Part shown: positions 58,271 to 64,000 of the stretch, piece after piece
Layout of the letters: each line of letters starts with the position of its first letter
How positions within the stretch are numbered: the first letter of the stretch is position 1
Assembly: GCA_963662155.1 (NCBI GenBank)
Contig: OY759263.1
Span: forward strand, 36,475,573 to 36,539,572
Origin: Lamellibrachia columna
Taxonomy: Eukaryota; Annelida; Polychaeta; Sabellida; Siboglinidae
Direction of reading: 5' to 3'
DNA: 64,000 bases
Translations under genes and position numbers: made by a program
The notes under the pieces: generated by a model
Seen by the model: the letters and a program-made list of their open reading frames with translations, nothing else
Database searches by the model: none
Told to the model about the DNA's origin: nothing

Positions 58271-58555
58271 TACAAAACTGTGGGACGCGGTGGGGGTTGT
58301 GGTTAGAACATGGGGCTATAAATCGAGAAAACCCGGTTTTGTAACCTCTTGCTGTCTTTTCGAAACTTTGACAATTTCGTACATTCCACGTTCCTGTTGT
58401 AAACGGGAGTGAACGGATATTCTTTGCAAATAATCGCAGCAGGCGGTACTCTTTTCAGAGCAGTCGAGTTGGTGTTGGAATGAACATGTCTGCCAGGTGG
58501 TGAAGTGTAAGACGAACTACGGACTAGCTACGACGCTATATAAGAACGAACAATG
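58271..58555 (+). mobile_element. Degenerate tRNA-derived SINE (copy B)
   Basis: Paralogous to 35378-35670, with the same GTGGTTAGAACATGGGGCTA head and GCTATATAAGAACGAACAAT tail. Confidence 0.7.
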
Positions 58556-58928
58556 TTTATATAGCAAACAGTAGATGAGGCAAACAAAAATAGTTTCCAG
58601 AGAACCAGGCAGACAGTAATATTAGAATGCAATGGTGTGTTTCCGTGTTAAATAAATATCTTACACGTGTTCCCAAAATGTTAATAAAAGTAATACTTGT
58701 CTGCACAATTGCGTGTAAAATCGTCTCTGGGTTGCGAAGTTAGGTTCAATGATACATTTTTGGTATAGAAAGTGAACACATACAATTCCTTAACCTCGTT
58801 GTGCTACAATTATTTGGCGGGGATATGTTTAGATGTAGTAAGCGTCTTCCTCATCAATTATTTATGGCTAACACGTGAAGCCGAATAAAGCCCAGCTTAT
58901 CTGTACACAACATACTAGTATAACTTAC

Positions 58929-59153
58929 CACATTTCTTCTTACATGAACGTCTAGTTATTACGATTTCCTCCACCGTGAACAGTCCACCTAAATCCACCT
59001 GCCACCACGGACGTGTGCTTTTGTATTGGTCAGCGCAAGTATTGTGACCGAATCTAGAACCTCTGTTGCCATCAACAGCTCGTTGCGAGCCAGCCTTTCC
59101 TTTAGTTGAAGACTGCGTCGTATTCTTTTTATATGCCAGATTGTCGGCACGTA
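58929..59153 (-). CDS. FTP/fucolectin domain, N-terminal half exon (copy B)
   Basis: 225 bp, phase 1-1, GTTTTCAG acceptor and AATGTG|GTAAGT donor. Encodes the same NLAYKKNTTQSSTKGKAG, AVDGNRGSRFGHNTCADQY and WWQVDLGGLFTVEEIVITRR words as copy A, with a few substitutions. With the 56615-56833 exon it forms an intact FTP lectin domain. Only 145 bp separate it from the EGF-C exon, the ancestral spacing. Confidence 0.9.
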
Positions 59154-59298
59154 CTGAAAACAGTTATACTTACATAGACGTTGCACATACACGACGTGCT
59201 ATGATGCGCATTTGCGAGTGTGTTCCATTTTAAAGAAAGAGGTTAGGTAATACTAATAAAAAACGAAGGTTAAATAATAACTGAATACAAGTATTTAC

Positions 59299-59409
59299 TG
59301 TCACAGGTTGTTCCAATGTAACCAATTTTGCAGATGCATCCCGGTGCTGAGCTAGTATGTGAGCAACTCCCGCCATGCTTGCATGTGCCTGTCGTGCACC
59401 GCTTAATAT
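59299..59409 (-). CDS. EGF-C exon (copy B)
   Basis: 111 bp, phase 1-1, GTTGCAG acceptor and GACA|GTAAAT donor. Encodes RCTTGTCKHGGSC and GCICKIGYIGTTCD (Thr-Thr in place of Thr-Asn before Cys6). Nearly identical to 42922-43032. Confidence 0.9.
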
Positions 59410-60285
59410 CTGCAACACGTGAAGGACGGATGGCTGCAGAAACGCGGCAATTTGAAGAACCATTTAAAACCCTCTTTGCTCAGATCAGATAGTCATTAAC
59501 TCGAAACTAACCCAATTGCAATGTGGAAGCTGCCACGATGACGACACATGTTCCTATTACCAAACAATAATACTATTATTGACTGCAATGATCTTCATGG
59601 CAAATAACCAATGTTACAAATATATACTCATTTGTTTTCACTGACTATAGCACATTCATATATTCACCTAAATAACATACGCATATACACAAAAGTTAAT
59701 TGATGTGTACATATGGAGCTAATCAACATGGCCAATATAGTTTATGTTAGATACAGCATATTCGTCAAATATATGGTAACGCAACTGAGGCCAGGATAAA
59801 ATATCAGTGCAACATGATTAATAATGTGATGATACATGTGGTATTAAGTAGTATAAAATAATGCAATCCCAAGTATTCATGCATAAACGATGTAGAGGTT
59901 GTAGAAACTAGGTTGGCGTTTATTTTTTTAATAAATCTACACAAGGTATTATACAATAGGTAAGCTACGAAGAGATGAGGGCTCGTATGTATTCTATATA
60001 TGATTTATATCCTGGTTTTAAAAATGGCATTGGCTTATTAGAGGTTTGGCAAAGCTAGGATTTACTATGTCACGATTTCGCTATTCCATGATGACCGCCC
60101 ACGTTAATTGAAAAAAATATCTTGTTTTCATAAATACACACATTCAGAAATCACAGACGTACTTTCAATTGTTAATCAAAACTTTATCCGACAAGTAAAT
60201 CATTTGGTCCACTGTTGTAATACAACAGTATCAAAGCCACCACTAAATAACAACTAAATTGTTTAGAGCAGACAGCAACATTTAC

Positions 60286-60393
60286 TTCCACAGTGACTTC
60301 CGGTGAAACCGGCGGTGCAAGTACATTTGTAGGATTCCCCATCTTTCTCGCATGCGCCGCCATTCTTGCAGGGGTTACTCTTGCAAACGGAGA
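60286..60393 (-). CDS. EGF-B exon (copy B)
   Basis: 108 bp, phase 1-1, GTCTAG acceptor and GTAAAT donor. Encodes [19 protein letters not shown] and [15 protein letters not shown]; the SNPCKNGG form is closer to the general EGF consensus than copy A's SNTCKNGG. Confidence 0.9.
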
Positions 60394-60944
60394 CTAGACA
60401 AATAAAATACGCAATGATGGTCAGATTATAGCTAAAGTTCACATTTAAGCTGAACAACTTGGTATATGACTATGGAAATGCTTGCACAATATACAGGCGG
60501 CGATCAGTCATTCGGCATAATTGGGTTACCACGCATGACATTAATCTGAAACGATATTTTCTGAAGTTGCAATCCAATTGACGAAATATATGAATCAATT
60601 CAAGGATATCACCTGGACAAAACTTGTTTTAATGGCATAGATTGTTACAGCATGCCTTTTTGTCACCGCTCACATGAAACAAAATGTACCATTATACATA
60701 TATTCAAATTTAACACAGAAATATCAATATGCAATTTTGTGTTATAAAAGTTTTGACCTACACGTCAGAAAAGATTTATTCCCAGTCAATTTTAACTGAA
60801 TCAACCGGTTATGTATAGGTTTGGGCTAAACGTAGGTATCAGCTTCAAATTAATCTATCCCACGTAAAAAAAATGGAAAAACAGATATTTTAACATGGAG
60901 AAGCTTTCGCAATAAAATTATATAGCAAATCATTCAAAAGTATT

Positions 60945-60995
60945 GATAGAAACGCACTCAGCAGACACTTCGCAAGAGTTGTCTCTGTGCCTTAA
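60945..60995 (-). pseudogene. EGF-A exon relic, donor-side end
   Basis: Complement of GCAGACACTTCGCAAGAGTT with the donor changed to GAGTGC; the exon body is missing. Confidence 0.55.
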
Positions 60996-61128
60996 TATGT
61001 TTTATATTAAATGAAAGAGGTAAAAGCGTCTTTAAAAGAAACTTTTCAAAAACATATATTCTAATTTGGAGAATATTTCGGAGTAAAACTATATAGCAAA
61101 TAATTCAAACGTTTTGAAAAACACTTAC

Positions 61129-61233
61129 CATACACTTCGCAAGTGTTTCCAGAGTATCCATCAATGCAACCACATGTACCTGATTCCTGGTTACACGTTC
61201 CGTGTCCATGACAATCAGAGTCCGCTTTGCAAC
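61129..61233 (-). CDS. EGF-A exon (copy B, most 5' seen)
   Basis: 105 bp, phase 1-1. Encodes CKADSDCHGHGTCNQESGT and CGCIDGYSGNTCEVYG. This is the most upstream exon of the gene in this window. Further 5' exons, including any signal peptide, must lie beyond the CR1 element at 61.4 kb and outside the window. Confidence 0.88.
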
Positions 61234-61410
61234 CTAGGGTAATCATAAAGGTCGCATTGCATCACTATTAAAATTTCCCATCTTGATGAATATAATAACA
61301 ACATTTTATTATTATATATTACACTAAACAATAACAGGACTGTATAAATAATAAAAAATAATCGTTTACAGAACTCAAGTCGTTATTACATTTTCAAAAC
61401 CATAAGTAAT

Positions 61411-64000
61411 TTAACAAGATTGCCATCCCAAACAACAAGTTCCAGATGGCAAGTAGACAAGGAAGCCATTGGCTTATCGAGGGTCCAACCATTTTCTCAT
61501 CTATGTGTAGCCTGCCCTTATAAAATATCTGTCAATTCTATTTTTAAACATATTCACACTACTAGCATTAACACAATCATTTGGTAGTTTGTTCCATTCA
61601 TTTAATCACCCTCTGTGAGAAAGAGTAATTTCTCATGTCCAACCTACACCTCTCCTTAACTAATGCTGCTTTGTGTCCTCTGGTTCTACTTCCTTCTTTG
61701 AGTTTGAAGAACATATTCCTGTCAACATCCTCATAACCATTCACTATTTTAAACACTATTTTAAACACTTCTAATTGGTCTCCTCTTAGTCTCCTGGTCA
61801 CTAGTGTTGTCAAACCACATTGTAATAAGCGGCTTTCGTAACTAAAGTATCTCAATTCTGGAATCATTTTAGTTGCTCTTCGTTGTATTCTCTCTAGCAA
61901 TATTCCAAATGTGGTCTAACTATTGCTTTGTACAGGGGTACAATTAGATGTTTATCATTATACATGATATTTCTCCTAATTGGCCCTAGAATTTTAATTC
62001 CTTTCGAAGCAGCAATCCCACATTGCTCTTAAACTTTCACATCAGCACTAAATGTTACTCCTAAGTCCTTTTCTTGTGTGGTTCTACCTAGTACAGCATC
62101 CCCCATTTTATATTCTTCGTCCATGTTTCCATGTCCTATGTGTATACATTTACACTTCCCAAAATGTAATAACATTTGCCAATTTTCTGACCTTTTAACT
62201 AATTAATCTAGATCATCCTGTAAACTTTATTTATCTGTAACATTAGTAACCTTTCTGAATACTTTTGTGTCATCTGCAAATTTCAGTACTTTGCTAGATA
62301 TTTCATCTTCCAAATCATTTATATATATTAAAAATAGTATAGGGCCTAATACTGATCCCTGTGGTACCCCACTCAAAACAGATTTCCAGTTAGAAATCTC
62401 ACACTCTACTATTACTCTCTGTCTTCTGTCTGTAAGCCGCTTTTCTATCCAGTTGATTACATCATTACCTATGCCATGGGCTTTTAGCTTAAGTAACAAT
62501 CTTTGATGTGGCACTTTATCGAAAGCTTTCTGACAATCTAAGTAGACAACATCCACTGGTGACCCGTCATCTACCCACTTTGTAATTTCTTCAAAAAAAA
62601 CATAAGAGATTAGTTAGACATGAACTTGCTTTTAGGAACCCATGTTGAGATGTATTTATTACTTTATGTTTTACAAGGAATTCCACCATGTGGTCTCTAA
62701 TTAATGTTTCAAGTAATTTACATACAACTGATGTTAAACTCACTGGTCTGTAATTTTCCGGCTTGCTCCTCGATCCCTTCGTAAATAACGGCGTAATGTT
62801 TGCCTCTTTCCATTCTGAAGGAACTATTCCTTCTTCTAGTGACAAGTTAAACAATATAACAAGTGGTGTACTAAATTGCTCAACAATTTCCTTAAGCAGT
62901 TTTGGAGGTATCCCATCTACTCCATGTGATTTATTATCTTTCATCTTCTTAGTTTTCTTTGCTATAACTTCAGGAGTTACAAATAACTGCCCTAATGGTC
63001 TGATGTATTGCCCTCAAATTTAGTAAATGGAACTGGAAGTGAGCTGATATCTTCTGTGGTAAAAACTGAACTGAAATACTCATTCAGGACCTCTGCCATT
63101 TGAAACCCGTCTGAAATTATGTTTCCCCTGTTGTTTTCCAGTGGTCCGACCTTATCTCGAACTTAGATAAACATAGAAACTCTTGCTGTAATTTTTTATA
63201 TTACCTGCCAATTGTTTTCTCAAAGGTTCTTTTAAATTTTCTAATTTCAGTTGTAGCTAGGTTAAGTGCCTCTTTGTAAAGTGCATAATCTTCATCCTTT
63301 CTGGTACGCCTATAAACCTGCAACATAGTTTGCTTAAACACTATATTTCTAATAGCTTCTTTTGACAAGTGTTTCTTTCTAGACCGTTTTCCTTGTTTTT
63401 TTTCAAGGGAACAAATTTATCGATGATATTCTCAATTTCATATTTTAGAATATTCCAACATTCAATTGCGATCTTATTCATCAGCATGTTATTCCAATCT
63501 AGATTTGCTAAGTATTTTCTCTTATCTTTATAGTTACCTTTGTGGAAATTTCTCCTATACGTTTTTGTATTTTTACCTTCTGATTTTACATTGATGTCAA
63601 AATGTATTTGATTGTGGTCACTGTTACCCAATGGTTAATGTATTTTCACATTGTCCACTAATTCTTTTTGTGATGATAAAACTATATCTAATACATTTTC
63701 TCCCCTGGTTGGTTCTAGCAGGTGCTGAGTAAGGAAGCTCTCCTGAATAAAAAAGAAAAATTATTGATCCTCACCCCCTGTACTCTCTAGAGATTTCCAT
63801 TGTATGTGTCCATGGTTAAAATCTCCCATTATGATACATTCCCCTTTACTAACTTCCTTTATAGCATTTTGTATTTTTGTGTTATCCTCTTCGTTTATGT
63901 TTGGACTTCAGCAAACTAATCCATTACTTATTTTTGAATTTCCTGAGACTATTTTGCACCAAACAGCTTCATCGTAATCTGCTTCGTTTTCTAATTTTAT
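61411..64000 (-). mobile_element. CR1-like LINE, copy 5, runs off the window
   Basis: Minus strand with one AAATCTTGTT-type tail unit at about 61411. ORF2 has the C-terminal LERIQRRATKMIPELRYF, catalytic KFADDTKVF (about 62265), GVPQGSVLGPILFLIYIND, YLDCQKAFDKVPHQRLL, KSHGVDGIPPKLLKEI and the endonuclease side at 63340-64000. It differs from copy 3 in wording (EDEISSKVLKFADDTK against DDSITSNVLKFADDTK), so it is a distinct subfamily. Frameshifted; a 12-bp tandem duplication near 61745-61770 adds FKIV. Confidence 0.9.

Overview
This is a gene-sparse, AT-rich metazoan window, most likely from an aquatic invertebrate. The evidence is GT-AG exons in conserved phase, a TGF-beta type II receptor kinase, a secreted lectin/EGF/PAN multidomain gene, several non-LTR retrotransposon families, a tyrosine-recombinase retroelement with split direct repeats, and a tRNA-derived SINE. 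There is no bacterial or organellar organisation. I cannot name the species or phylum from the sequence alone.

Two host genes can be supported. (1) On the plus strand, 10.29-12.66 kb holds the last three exons of a type II activin receptor (ACVR2-like) kinase, ending in a proline-rich tail. Its upstream exons were not found in the first 10.2 kb. (2) On the minus strand, a large multidomain gene is read from about 61.2 kb down to 16.39 kb. All its exons are phase 1-1 and can therefore be spliced in any order: EGF-A, EGF-B, EGF-C, FTP/fucolectin N-half, FTP C-half and a run of EGF-A exons. This module occurs twice (copy B about 50-61 kb, copy A about 29-45 kb). It is followed by a small cysteine-rich exon at 24.5 kb and a terminal PAN/Apple-like exon at 16.4-16.65 kb. 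No start or stop exon was seen between the modules, so they may be one very large protein or two tandem genes. The two genes converge near 16.2-16.3 kb, where oppositely oriented AATAAA signals lie 80 bp apart.

The rest is mobile and repetitive DNA. CR1-like LINE copies lie at 5.8-8.8, 11.9-12.2, 19.3-24.0 (with a same-family copy nested head-to-head inside it at 21.8-22.4) and 61.4-64.0 kb. An RTE-like LINE lies at 39.15-41.5 kb and a different APE-type LINE, ending in a C2H2 finger, at 52-56 kb. A 6.5-kb element with long terminal inverted repeats (36.316-42.815 kb) sits in an intron of copy A at a site that is empty in copy B. A DIRS/Ngaro-like tyrosine-recombinase retroelement with A1-B1-A2-B2 split direct repeats (45.3-49.76 kb) sits in another intron. 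Smaller items are SINEs, foldback/MITE-like pieces, a transposase relic, minisatellites, microsatellites and several large palindromes.

The most unusual features are the EGF-A exon array (about 600-bp exon-plus-intron units, 12 intact exons and several relics), the paired empty and occupied sites for the 6.5-kb element, the split-repeat YR element, and the fucolectin exon copy that has three single-base insertions summing to one codon.
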